Part shown: piece after piece, positions 25,662-33,489 of the stretch | Layout of the letters: each line of letters opens with the position of its first letter | Position numbering within the stretch: position 1 is the stretch's first letter | Source of the DNA: Pseudolysinimonas sp051954455 | Lineage (GTDB): Bacteria; Actinomycetota; Actinomycetes; Actinomycetales; Microbacteriaceae | Assembly: GCF_051954455.1 (NCBI RefSeq) | Contig: NZ_JBQCHS010000020.1 | Span: forward strand, 91,601 to 155,600 | Length of the DNA stretch: 64,000 nt | Direction of reading: 5' to 3' | Position numbers and translations under genes: made by a program | Notes under the pieces: generated by a model | What the model was told of the DNA's origin: nothing | Database searches by the model: none | The model's input: the letters and a program-made list of their open reading frames with translations, nothing else

Positions 25662-27743
25662 TCAGCGCGCGTGCCCGACGGCCTCCATCGAGCGCAGCTC
25701 CTTCTTGAGGTCCTGCAGCTCGTCGCGGATGCGGGCCGCGAGCTCGAACTTCAGCTCGCCGGCCGCCTGCAGCATCTGGCCGTTGAGGTCGGCGATCATC
25801 GCCTCCAGCTCGTTGGCGCCGCCCGCGCCGATGCCCTCGCGGCGGAGGTTCGGCGTCGGCGAGCGGCGCTTCGCGCCGTCCGGCGTCGAGCGCCCGGCGA
25901 GCAGTGCCGCGGTGTCGGCCTCCTCGCGCGCGAGGACCGCGGTGATGTCGGAGATGCGCTTACGCAGCGGCTGCGGGTCGATCCCGTGCTCGAGGTTGTA
26001 GGCGATCTGCTTCTCGCGCCGGCGGTTCGTCTCGTCGAGCGCGCTGCGCATCGAGTCGGTGATCTGATCGGCGTACATGTGCACCTGGCCGTTGACGTTG
26101 CGCGCCGCGCGGCCGATCGTCTGGATGAGCGACGTGCCGGAGCGGAGGAACCCCTCCTTGTCGGCGTCGAGGATCGCGACGAGCGAGACCTCGGGCAGAT
26201 CGAGACCCTCGCGCAGCAGGTTGATGCCGACGAGGACGTCGTAGACGCCGGCGCGCAGCTCCGTCAGCAGATCGACGCGGCGGAGCGTGTCGACATCGGA
26301 GTGCAGGTACCGCACGCGGACCCCGTGCTCGCCGAGGAACGCGGTCAGCTCCTCCGCCATCTTCTTCGTGAGCGTCGTCACGAGCACGCGCTCGTCGCGC
26401 TCGGCGCGCAGCCGGATCTCCTCCAGCAGGTCGTCGATCTGCCCCTTGCTCGGCTTCACGACGATCTCCGGGTCGATGAGTCCGGTCGGGCGGATGATCT
26501 GCTCCACGGCTCCGTCGGCCATGCCGAGCTCGTACCGCCCCGGCGTCGCCGACAGGTAGACCTTCTGCCCGACCCGCTCGAGGAACTCCTCCCAGCGCAG
26601 CGGCCGGTTGTCGAGCGCGCTCGGGAGGCGGAAGCCGTGGTCGACGAGCGTGCGCTTGCGCGACGCGTCGCCCTCGTACATCGCGCCGATCTGCGGCACG
26701 GTGACGTGCGACTCGTCGATGACGACGAGGAAGTCGTCCGGGAAGTAGTCGAGCAGCGTGTTCGGCGGCTCACCGGGGTTGCGACCGTCGATGTGCCGGG
26801 AGTAGTTCTCGATGCCGGAGCAGAAGCCGATCTGCTCCATCATCTCGAGGTCGAAGGTCGTGCGCATGCGCAGCCGCTGCGCCTCGAGGAGCTTGCCCTG
26901 GCGCTCGAACTCGGCCAGCCGCTCCGCCAGCTCCTCTTTGATCGTGCCGATCGCGCGGTGCATCGACTCCGGGCTGGCCGCGTAGTGGGTGGCCGGGAAC
27001 ACCGAGACGGCGTCGAGCTTCGCCACCACGTCGCCGGTGAGCGGATGCAGCGAGTACAGCGCCTCGATCTCGTCGCCGAACATCTCGATCCGGACGGCGA
27101 GCTCCTCGTAGACCGGGATGATCTCGATCGTGTCGCCGCGCACGCGGAACTTGCCGCGGGAGAAGTCGACGTCGTTGCGCTCGTACTGCATGCCGATGAA
27201 GCGACGCACGAGCCGGTCGCGCGAGATGTGCTCCCCCACCTGCAGCGCGGTCATGGCGCCCAGGTACTCCTCCGCGGCGCCGAGACCGTAGATGCAGGAG
27301 ACCGTGGAGACGACCACGACGTCGCGCCGGCTGAGCAGTGAGTTGGTCGTGGAGTGCCGCAGCCGCTCGACCTCGGCGTTGATGGACGAGTCCTTCTCGA
27401 TGAAGGTGTCCGTCTGCGGCACGTAGGCCTCGGGCTGGTAGTAGTCGTAGTAGCTCACGAAGTACTCGACCGCGTTGTTCGGCATGAGCTCGCGGAACTC
27501 GTTGGCCAGTTGTGCGGCGAGCGTCTTGTTGTGCGCGAGCACGAGGGTCGGGCGCTGCACCTGCTCGATGAGCCAGGCCGTCGTCGCCGACTTGCCGGTG
27601 CCGGTCGCGCCGAGGAGGACGATGTCGGTCTCGCCGGCCTGCACACGATGGGCCAGCTCCTGGATCGCCTGCGGTTGGTCGCCCGAGGGTTGGTACTCGC
27701 TGATCACCTCGAACGGGCGCACGGAGCGGGTGGGCTGGACCAT
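25662..27743 (-). CDS. uvrB: UvrABC system protein B (excinuclease helicase subunit)
   Basis: 693-residue helicase-like protein that receives damage from UvrA and recruits UvrC. It has Walker A GATGTGKSATT near 45, the beta-hairpin segment YYQPEAYVPQTDTFIEKD near 100, Walker B VVIDESHVT, helicase motif VLVGINLLREGLDLPEV, and a C-terminal UVR motif (FELAARIRDELQDLKKEL). ATG 27741-27743 is chosen: a TAGCCT -10 lies seven bases upstream and homologues begin here. The longer reading to 28310 overlaps the divergent transporter gene and is rejected. Confidence 0.97.
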   Translation of the reverse strand: MVQPTRSVRPFEVISEYQPSGDQPQAIQELAHRVQAGETDIVLLGATGTGKSATTAWLIEQVQRPTLVLAHNKTLAAQLANEFRELMPNNAVEYFVSYYDYYQPEAYVPQTDTFIEKDSSINAEVERLRHSTTNSLLSRRDVVVVSTVSCIYGLGAAEEYLGAMTALQVGEHISRDRLVRRFIGMQYERNDVDFSRGKFRVRGDTIEIIPVYEELAVRIEMFGDEIEALYSLHPLTGDVVAKLDAVSVFPATHYAASPESMHRAIGTIKEELAERLAEFERQGKLLEAQRLRMRTTFDLEMMEQIGFCSGIENYSRHIDGRNPGEPPNTLLDYFPDDFLVVIDESHVTVPQIGAMYEGDASRKRTLVDHGFRLPSALDNRPLRWEEFLERVGQKVYLSATPGRYELGMADGAVEQIIRPTGLIDPEIVVKPSKGQIDDLLEEIRLRAERDERVLVTTLTKKMAEELTAFLGEHGVRVRYLHSDVDTLRRVDLLTELRAGVYDVLVGINLLREGLDLPEVSLVAILDADKEGFLRSGTSLIQTIGRAARNVNGQVHMYADQITDSMRSALDETNRRREKQIAYNLEHGIDPQPLRKRISDITAVLAREEADTAALLAGRSTPDGAKRRSPTPNLRREGIGAGGANELEAMIADLNGQMLQAAGELKFELAARIRDELQDLKKELRSMEAVGHAR

Positions 27744-27750
27744 GGTCTCC

Positions 27751-27756
27751 AGGCTA
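27751..27756 (-). promoter_or_regulatory. -10 element of uvrB (TAGCCT), leaderless start
   Basis: TAGCCT ends seven bases before the uvrB ATG. The divergent transporter promoter is about 75 bases away. No LexA-type palindrome was found between them. Confidence 0.55.
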
Positions 27757-27830
27757 GGCGCGACCTCCGACGTCCGCTGGGCGACCTTATGCAAACGCTG
27801 GGAACCGGATCCTCCGCTCTGAGATGTCCC

Positions 27831-27836
27831 TAAGGT
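27831..27836 (+). promoter_or_regulatory. -10 element of the MFS transporter gene (TAAGGT)
   Basis: TAAGGT ends six bases before the GTG start. The same bases include AAGGTGA, which could instead act as a Shine-Dalgarno if transcription started upstream, so the call is not certain. Confidence 0.5.
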
Positions 27837-27842
27837 GAACGC

Positions 27843-29168
27843 GTGTCGACGTCCCTGGAGCAGAAGCACGCGCCCGCCCGGGCCTCTGTGGCGACGATCC
27901 TCACCCGACGCCGCGTCATGGTCATGGTGCTGCTGTGCGTCATGTACTTCATCTCGTACTTCGACCGCAACAACATCGCGACCGCCGGACCGGAGATCAT
28001 CAAGGAGTTCGGCCTCACCAATGCGGAGTTCGGTCTCGCCGCGTCGGTCTTCTCCCTGTTCTACGCGCTCCTGCAGGTCGCGGGGGGCTGGGTCGGCGAG
28101 AAGCTCGGCCCGCGGCTCGGCCTGCTGATCCTCGGCCTCCTGTGGGGCCTGTCGACGGTCTTCACCGGCATGGCCGTCGGGCTCGTGACGCTGCTCGTCG
28201 CCCGCGCGGTGCTGGGGCTCAGCGAGTCGGCCACCTTCCCGACCGCGACCCAGGCGATGTCGCGCTGGATGCCGCGCAGCATGAACGGGTTCGCGCAGGG
28301 CATCGTGCACTCCGCGTCCCGGCTCGGCACGGCCGCCGCGCCCATCATCGTCGCGATGCTCATCCAGATGAGCGGGTGGCGGTTCTCGTTCATCTCGGTC
28401 GGCATCCTGAGCGCCCTCTGGGCCGTCATCTGGTACATCATGTTCCGCGACCGTCCGCGGGACGTGAAGGCGCTGCGCGGCCGCCCGCTGCCCTCGAGCA
28501 TGGACATCCCGAAGGCGGCAGATCGTCCGCCGGTGCCGTGGAAGCGCCTGATCCGGAGCATCCTCCCGGTCACGCTCGTCGACTTCGGCTACGGCTGGGT
28601 CGCGTGGGTCTTCTTCACCTGGATCCCCCAGCTGCTCTCGACCACCTACAAGCAGGATGTCTCGAAGTACGGCCTGCTCACCTCGCTCGTCCTCGTCGGC
28701 GGCGTCGTCGGCGACACCCTGGGCGGCGTGCTGAGCGACGCGATCCTCAAGAGGACGGGCGACGCCCGTCTCGCCCGCCGGACCCTGCTGCTCGTCGGCT
28801 TCATCGGGTCGGCGGTCTTCATGGCGCCGCTCGTGTTCACGCCGTCGCTCACGACCGCCGTCGTGTGCCTGGCGATCTCGTTCTTCTTCCTCGAGCTCAC
28901 CAACGCGCAGCTGTGGTCGATCCCGATGGACGTCGCCCCCACCTGGTCGGGGACGGCGAGCGGCATGATGAACACCGGCTTCGGCGTCGCCGGCATCCTC
29001 TCCCCGATCGTGGTCGGCGCGCTCGTCGACGCGACCGGCGGCTTCGCCTTCCCGTTCGGCCTGTCGGTCGGCATCCTGGTCGCCGCGACGATCCTCGCCG
29101 GCGTCATGCGTCCGAAGCAGGTCGATCCGATCGCGCCCGAGGACGAGCGCGTGCCGGACGCGGGCTGA
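27843..29168 (+). CDS. MFS transporter, anion:cation symporter-like (sugar acid type)
   Basis: 441-residue inner-membrane transporter with about twelve hydrophobic helices. The first helix ends in the signature YFDRNNIATAGP near 39-50, typical of the ACS family that carries hexuronates, glucarate, galactonate or other organic anions. Helix 4 includes RAVLGLSESATFPTATQAM near 120-138, also an ACS signature. GTG start with a -10 six bases upstream. It stands alone between divergent uvrB and a convergent acyltransferase, so the neighbourhood does not reveal the substrate. The 3' end shares a hairpin with that acyltransferase. Confidence 0.85.
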   Translation: MSTSLEQKHAPARASVATILTRRRVMVMVLLCVMYFISYFDRNNIATAGPEIIKEFGLTNAEFGLAASVFSLFYALLQVAGGWVGEKLGPRLGLLILGLLWGLSTVFTGMAVGLVTLLVARAVLGLSESATFPTATQAMSRWMPRSMNGFAQGIVHSASRLGTAAAPIIVAMLIQMSGWRFSFISVGILSALWAVIWYIMFRDRPRDVKALRGRPLPSSMDIPKAADRPPVPWKRLIRSILPVTLVDFGYGWVAWVFFTWIPQLLSTTYKQDVSKYGLLTSLVLVGGVVGDTLGGVLSDAILKRTGDARLARRTLLLVGFIGSAVFMAPLVFTPSLTTAVVCLAISFFFLELTNAQLWSIPMDVAPTWSGTASGMMNTGFGVAGILSPIVVGALVDATGGFAFPFGLSVGILVAATILAGVMRPKQVDPIAPEDERVPDAG

Positions 29169-29179
29169 GCCGCCTCAGC
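29164..29179. terminator. Shared bidirectional hairpin with a stop codon in each arm
   Basis: GCTGAG-CCGC-CTCAGC is an exact inverted repeat. The TGA of the plus-strand transporter lies in the left arm and the TGA of the minus-strand acyltransferase lies in the right arm. Only six bases separate the two genes, so this hairpin is the likely end point for both. Confidence 0.6.
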
Positions 29180-30260
29180 TCCGCCAGCGCCGCCCCGCGA
29201 GCGGGAGGCTGAGCGGCGACCTCCGCGCCAGGTCGGCGACGACGTACGACAGCACGATCACCGTCACGTAGGCCACCAGGGTGAGCCACGGATCGATCAC
29301 GTGGTCCGGCACCCAGTCGTCGCCGATCCAGAGCAGGACCCACAGGATCATCGGATGCACGAGGAAGATGCCGAACGAGCGGTCGGAGACCCGGTCCACG
29401 GCGCGGGAGAACCGCGAGTCGGGCACCCGTCGATCCGCCCACCAGCTGCCGAGCGCGAGGAACCCGAGTCCCACGCACACCGCCCAGACCATGATGACCG
29501 GCTGCAGCGGCGATCCGGCCTGGTAGAGCGGGTAGCCGAGCACCCATCGCTGAACGGCGAAGACTCCGAGCGCCAGCACGGCGCCCCCCGCGACGATCAG
29601 GCCGATCGTGCCGCGACGTCGGCGCACGGCGTCGAGGAGACCGCGGGCGTGATCCGCGCCGATCGCTCCCGCGATGATGAAGAACGAGTAGCTCCAGAAG
29701 AACTGCTTCTCCGCGTCGCCGTACCAGCCGAGGTCGCCGAACGGCTCGTAGAAGTACACCGCGGTGACCGCGAGCTGCAGGACGAAGAAGACCGCGAGCA
29801 CCAGCGCGTGATGACCCCGGGTCTTGCGCACGAACCACACGATGAGGGGCACCAGCAGGTACACCTGCATCGTCACGAGCAGGAAGTACAGGTGGTACCA
29901 CGCCGAACCGGTGACGATCCGGTAGAGCAGGTCCACCAGCCACTGCACGGGCTCCTTCTGCGATCCGCTGTGCAGGTTGGAGGCGGCGTAGTAGATCACC
30001 GACCAGACGACGTACGGGACCCCGACGAGCAGGAACCGCTTCGGCCAGAACTGCCGCATCGGCCGCGGTCGGTTCAGCTGCCCGAGCAGCAGGACGAACG
30101 TCGTCAGCGAGAAGAAGACGAGGCGCGTGAAGTGCAGCAGACCGAGGAGACCGTAGAGCGGGACGTTGTCGGAGGCCACCGTGTGACTCGTGACGTGCAC
30201 GCCGATGACGCAGGCGAACGTCAGGATGCGGACGACGTCGACCTCGTACAGCCGCCTCAC
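29175..30260 (-). CDS. AT3-family integral membrane acyltransferase
   Basis: 361-residue membrane protein with about ten hydrophobic helices. The catalytic R-x10-H pair of acyltransferase-3 proteins is present as R11 and H22 (VVRILTFACVIGVH). Such enzymes move acyl groups from a cytoplasmic acyl-CoA to sugars, peptidoglycan or lipids on the outer face of the membrane. Its GTG overlaps the stop of the adenylate-forming ligase as GTGA, which suggests that ligase supplies the acyl donor. There is no fused SGNH domain. The acceptor is unknown. Confidence 0.82.
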   Translation of the reverse strand: MRRLYEVDVVRILTFACVIGVHVTSHTVASDNVPLYGLLGLLHFTRLVFFSLTTFVLLLGQLNRPRPMRQFWPKRFLLVGVPYVVWSVIYYAASNLHSGSQKEPVQWLVDLLYRIVTGSAWYHLYFLLVTMQVYLLVPLIVWFVRKTRGHHALVLAVFFVLQLAVTAVYFYEPFGDLGWYGDAEKQFFWSYSFFIIAGAIGADHARGLLDAVRRRRGTIGLIVAGGAVLALGVFAVQRWVLGYPLYQAGSPLQPVIMVWAVCVGLGFLALGSWWADRRVPDSRFSRAVDRVSDRSFGIFLVHPMILWVLLWIGDDWVPDHVIDPWLTLVAYVTVIVLSYVVADLARRSPLSLPLAGRRWRS

Positions 30261-31708
30261 GCCGTGGGCTCCGCGGCGATCCGTCGCACCTCGGAGCGCC
30301 GGACCTTGCCGGCGGGGGCGCGCGGCAGGTCGTCGACGACGAGGATCTCGACGGGGCGCTTGAAGCGCGGCAGCTGCTCCTCGCAGCGGGCGCGGAGCGC
30401 GTCGACCTCGAGGCCGCCGTCCGGCACCGGGATGACGTACGCTACCGGCACCTGCCCGAGGATGTCGTCGGGGCGGCCCACGACCACGGCCTCCAGCACG
30501 CCGGCGTCGCCCAGCAGCACCTCCTCGACGTCGGCCGGGTACACCTTCTCGCCGCCGCGGTTGATGACGTCGTCGCTGCGTCCCGCCAGGGCGACCCGGC
30601 CGTCCACGTCGACGGACCCGACATCGCCGGTCCGCAGCCAGCCGTCGTCGTCGAAGCGGTCGGCGGCGGCGTCGAAGAGGTAGCGGCGGACGATGCCGGG
30701 GCCGCGCACCCAGAGCTCCCCCGCCTCCCCACGGACCTCGACCTCCGACCCCTGCGGAAGCCCCACGCCCGAGACGGTGGCCGCGTCCTGCGGGTCGGTG
30801 GCGGTGATCTGGCTCGCGCCCTCGGTCATCCCCCAGCTGAGGATGAACGGGATGCCGGCGAAGGCCTCGCGCACGTGGTCGGGCAGGGGCGCCGAGGCGC
30901 AGCGGATGAAGCGCAGCCCGTCGGGCGGATCCAGCTCACCGGTGCGGGCGAGGACGGCCAGGATCGCGGGCACCGCGTTCAGCCAGGTGATGCGGCGCTC
31001 GCGCAGCAGCTCCCAGAAGCCGGTGCGCCGGAAACGTGCGTCGAGGACGAGGGTCGAGCCGGCGACCAGGGTCGCGAGCACGCCCACGACCTGCGGGTTG
31101 ACGTGCGAGAGCGGAAGCGGGTTGAAGCCGCGGTCGGCCGGTGTCAGCCCGTGGTGCTCGGCGATCCGGCGGGCGACGAACAGGAGCTGCTGCTCGAGCA
31201 GCTCGACCCCCTTCGGCGTGCCGGTGGATCCGGACGTGAAGAGGACGGCGGCACCGGAGCCGGCGGGGTCGGCCCCCGGGGCGGCGGTGCCCTCCCGCAT
31301 CGCCGCGGGCAGCAGGTCGTCGCCGACCGCCGTCCACGGTGCGCCGGCGACGGAGCGCTCCTCCCCCCGATCGCCGACGGTCATGCCCGCACCGCGGATG
31401 AGCCCGGCGATCCGCGACGGCTCCTCACGACCGGACCCGTGGTCGATCGTGACGGCACGATGGCCGGCCGCGATGGCCGCCACCTGCAGGACGGCGGTCG
31501 CGAGGACGTCATCCGTGTCGATGAGGACGCTCGCCGACGGGCCGAGTCCCGCCTGCATGAACCGGTCGGCCCACGCAGCCGTCAGCCGCGACAGGTCTCC
31601 GGCGGTCACCGCCCGGTGCGATCGCGCATCCTCGTAGAGGACGTGGCCGGGGTCGTCGGCGGCTCGCTGCGCGATGAGGTCCGCGAGCCCGGATGCCGAC
31701 GAGCGCAT
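30257..31708 (-). CDS. Adenylate-forming ligase (acyl-CoA synthetase-like)
   Basis: 483-residue ANL-superfamily enzyme that should activate a carboxylic acid as an acyl-adenylate and load it onto CoA or a carrier. Motifs in order: P-loop LFTSGSTGTPKGVELL near 156-171, SWGMTEGASQIT near 291, RTGDVG near 358, GRSDDVINRGGEKVYPADVE near 372-391, and PRAPAGKVRR near 463 with the acylating lysine. It is shorter than most acyl-CoA synthetases. No carrier protein lies nearby, so CoA is the more likely acceptor. It overlaps the AT3 acyltransferase gene. A TAGCAT -10 lies six bases before the ATG. Confidence 0.85.
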   Translation of the reverse strand: MRSSASGLADLIAQRAADDPGHVLYEDARSHRAVTAGDLSRLTAAWADRFMQAGLGPSASVLIDTDDVLATAVLQVAAIAAGHRAVTIDHGSGREEPSRIAGLIRGAGMTVGDRGEERSVAGAPWTAVGDDLLPAAMREGTAAPGADPAGSGAAVLFTSGSTGTPKGVELLEQQLLFVARRIAEHHGLTPADRGFNPLPLSHVNPQVVGVLATLVAGSTLVLDARFRRTGFWELLRERRITWLNAVPAILAVLARTGELDPPDGLRFIRCASAPLPDHVREAFAGIPFILSWGMTEGASQITATDPQDAATVSGVGLPQGSEVEVRGEAGELWVRGPGIVRRYLFDAAADRFDDDGWLRTGDVGSVDVDGRVALAGRSDDVINRGGEKVYPADVEEVLLGDAGVLEAVVVGRPDDILGQVPVAYVIPVPDGGLEVDALRARCEEQLPRFKRPVEILVVDDLPRAPAGKVRRSEVRRIAAEPTA

Positions 31709-31714
31709 CGGCTC

Positions 31715-31720
31715 ATGCTA
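31715..31720 (-). promoter_or_regulatory. -10 element of the adenylate-forming ligase (TAGCAT)
   Basis: TAGCAT ends six bases before the ATG at 31706-31708, so the ligase-acyltransferase pair can be transcribed on its own as a leaderless mRNA even though the hydrolase gene lies just upstream. Confidence 0.55.
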
Positions 31721-31738
31721 TCGGGTCGGCGGTCGGCG

Positions 31739-32758
31739 TCAGCTGGAGACGAGAGGTCCCCGGACGGCGTTCAGCATCGCGAGCCAGACCCCTCGGAACA
31801 GCGGGATGTCCCGTCGGCCGCGCGGTCCGCGGTCGCTGATGAACCGGCTGTGCGACTGCCCGGCTGTGCCGAGCGCGTAGTCGGTCACCAGCTGATGACC
31901 CACCCGGGTCGGGGCGCTCGTCGCGATCGTGCGCGGGGTTCCGGGCAGCCGCAACGCGTGCCACGATCCGGCGATCCGCTGGGCGTACATGTCGTGGGCG
32001 GAATCCAGGGCGTAGTAACGCGACATCGGCGTCACGCCCGGGTGCGCCATCCACGCGGCCGTCACACCCTGGTCGGACTCGACGGGCGAGCCGAAGAGGA
32101 GCACTCCCTGGACCCGGCGCCCGTGCGCGATGAAGGCCGACTCGCCTCCGCCCTGCGAGTGCCCGGCGAGGACGATGCGGTCCCATCGGATCCGGTCGCC
32201 GTCGAGGAAACGTCCCCAGCCGCCCATCGGATCGCGGGTCGCCAGCGTTCCGAGGGCATGTACCAGGCGGGCACGGATCGAGTCGCTGGGCGCGATCGAC
32301 GAGAACCGGGTGGGATGGCTGCCGTCGAAACGGTTGGCCTGCAGGTCGCTGTAGCAGCGGGCGTCGCGGGCGCAGGTCTGGGCGACGGAGCGGCCGCGGT
32401 TCCAGTAGTCGAGCGCGAGCACGTGGTACCCGGCGGAGCCGGCGGTGTCGAGGAACTCGCGGTAGTTCTCGGGGACGGCGCGCGTGGCGGGGAGGAAGAG
32501 GAGCAGGGGCGCATCCGGCGACGTGCGCAGCGCGACGTTGCGGGCGTTCGGCGTGTAGCGGACTCCGTTGAGAGCGTCGAGCCGGAAGACGTGCCGCACG
32601 ATGGGGTCGACGATGGCCGGGATGGCGGGAGCCGGTGCGGGCGTGGGCGCGGTGTCGGTCGAGGCGTCGGCGGGGGCGGCGAGACCGATCCCGCCCGTGA
32701 CGAACGCGACCGCGAGAGCCACGACGACGGCTCGTCTGATCACCCCTGCGCTGCGCAC
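31739..32758 (-). CDS. Secreted alpha/beta hydrolase (esterase/lipase-like)
   Basis: 339-residue protein with an N-terminal signal peptide: basic start MRSAGVIRR, hydrophobic core to about residue 28, and an AxA-type cleavage site near PADAS. It is followed by a Pro/Ala-rich linker. The nucleophile elbow is GHSQGG near residue 198, and the family oxyanion region is LLLFLPATRAVPENY. A cysteine pair (TCARDARCYSD) may form a disulphide outside the cell. The substrate is unknown. It lies 30 bases upstream of the ligase gene in the same direction. Confidence 0.8.
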   Translation of the reverse strand: MRSAGVIRRAVVVALAVAFVTGGIGLAAPADASTDTAPTPAPAPAIPAIVDPIVRHVFRLDALNGVRYTPNARNVALRTSPDAPLLLFLPATRAVPENYREFLDTAGSAGYHVLALDYWNRGRSVAQTCARDARCYSDLQANRFDGSHPTRFSSIAPSDSIRARLVHALGTLATRDPMGGWGRFLDGDRIRWDRIVLAGHSQGGGESAFIAHGRRVQGVLLFGSPVESDQGVTAAWMAHPGVTPMSRYYALDSAHDMYAQRIAGSWHALRLPGTPRTIATSAPTRVGHQLVTDYALGTAGQSHSRFISDRGPRGRRDIPLFRGVWLAMLNAVRGPLVSS

Positions 32759-32764
32759 GGAGCG

Positions 32765-32770
32765 AGCATA
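32765..32770 (-). promoter_or_regulatory. -10 element of the secreted hydrolase (TATGCT)
   Basis: TATGCT ends six bases before the GTG start at 32756-32758. An alternative upstream promoter is TTGATC (32804-32809) and TGATAT (32781-32786) with a 17-base spacer, which overlaps the coaE stop codon. Confidence 0.55.
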
Positions 32771-32805
32771 AAGGGAGCGGATATCAGAAATGACTCAGGA
32801 TCGGA

Positions 32806-33405
32806 TCAATTCTTGCGAAGCCGGTCCCACAGCGCGTCCGCCTGCGCCAGCGTCTCCTCGAGGGAGCCGTTCGCGTCGATGACGACGTCGGCGATCGCGA
32901 CCCGCTCGGCGTCGCTGGCCTGGGCGGTGATCCGGCGTTCGGCGTCCGCGCGGTCCATCCCGCGCAGCTCGACCATGCGGCGCACGCGCTCTGCCGGCTC
33001 GGCGACGACGGCGACGACCCGGTCGAACTCCCCCGTGCGGTCGGCGTCGACGAGCAGCGGTACGTCGTAGACCACGACCGCGTCCGGGTCCGTGGCCGCC
33101 GCGGCGGCGAACAGCTCGTGGGAGCGCGCGCCGATGGCGGGGTGGGTGATCGCATTGAGCGCCCGGCGCTTCTCCGGGTCGGCGAAGACGAGGGCGCCGA
33201 GCCGGGCGCGGTCGAGGACGCCCTCCGGTGTGAGGAACTCCGGGCCGAACTCCTCGGCGATGCGGGCGAGGGCGGGGGTGCCGGGCTCCACGACCTCGCG
33301 GGCGAGGCGGTCCGCGTCGACGACGACGGCCCCGTGCTCCGCGAGCCGGGCCGAGACCGCCGACTTGCCCGACGCGATCCCCCCGGTGACGGCGATGAGC
33401 TGCAC
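32806..33405 (-). CDS. coaE: Dephospho-CoA kinase
   Basis: 199-residue P-loop kinase for the last step of coenzyme A synthesis. The Walker A is VTGGIASGKSAVS at 6-18; DADRLAREVVEPG near 30 and HPAIGARSHELF near 88 are conserved family blocks, followed by VYDVPLLVDAD. GTG start at 33403-33405 with a TAGGCT -10 six bases upstream. It is downstream of rpsA but separated by a strong hairpin, so it probably uses its own promoter. Confidence 0.97.
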   Translation of the reverse strand: MQLIAVTGGIASGKSAVSARLAEHGAVVVDADRLAREVVEPGTPALARIAEEFGPEFLTPEGVLDRARLGALVFADPEKRRALNAITHPAIGARSHELFAAAAATDPDAVVVYDVPLLVDADRTGEFDRVVAVVAEPAERVRRMVELRGMDRADAERRITAQASDAERVAIADVVIDANGSLEETLAQADALWDRLRKN

Positions 33406-33411
33406 GGACCG

Positions 33412-33417
33412 AGCCTA
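33412..33417 (-). promoter_or_regulatory. -10 element of coaE (TAGGCT), leaderless start
   Basis: TAGGCT ends six bases before the coaE GTG. It lies just downstream of the rpsA terminator hairpin. Confidence 0.6.
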
Positions 33418-33432
33418 GTCAGGCGGGGACGG

Positions 33433-33464
33433 CGAAGGCCGGGCCCCGTGGGACCCGGCCTTCG
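33433..33464 (-). terminator. Strong hairpin terminator of rpsA
   Basis: An exact 11-base inverted repeat (CGAAGGCCGGG and its complement) with a ten-base loop, 26 bases after the rpsA stop. No T-tract follows. This is one of the two longest perfect stems I found in an intergenic region of the window. Confidence 0.7.
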
Positions 33465-33489
33465 CGTGACGGTGCTGGAGTGCTCCGGC

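Noticed and set aside
25625..27850. A LexA/SOS box upstream of uvrA or uvrB.
   Set aside because: I looked for a GAAC-N4-GTTC type palindrome near both starts and found none.
27744..28310. An N-terminal extension of uvrB.
   Set aside because: It overlaps the divergent transporter gene and a convincing -10 lies seven bases before the ATG at 27741-27743.
32781..32809. TTGATC-17-TGATAT as the main promoter of the secreted hydrolase.
   Set aside because: It fits a sigma-70 pattern but TATGCT six bases before the start matches the recurring local architecture better; kept only as an alternative.
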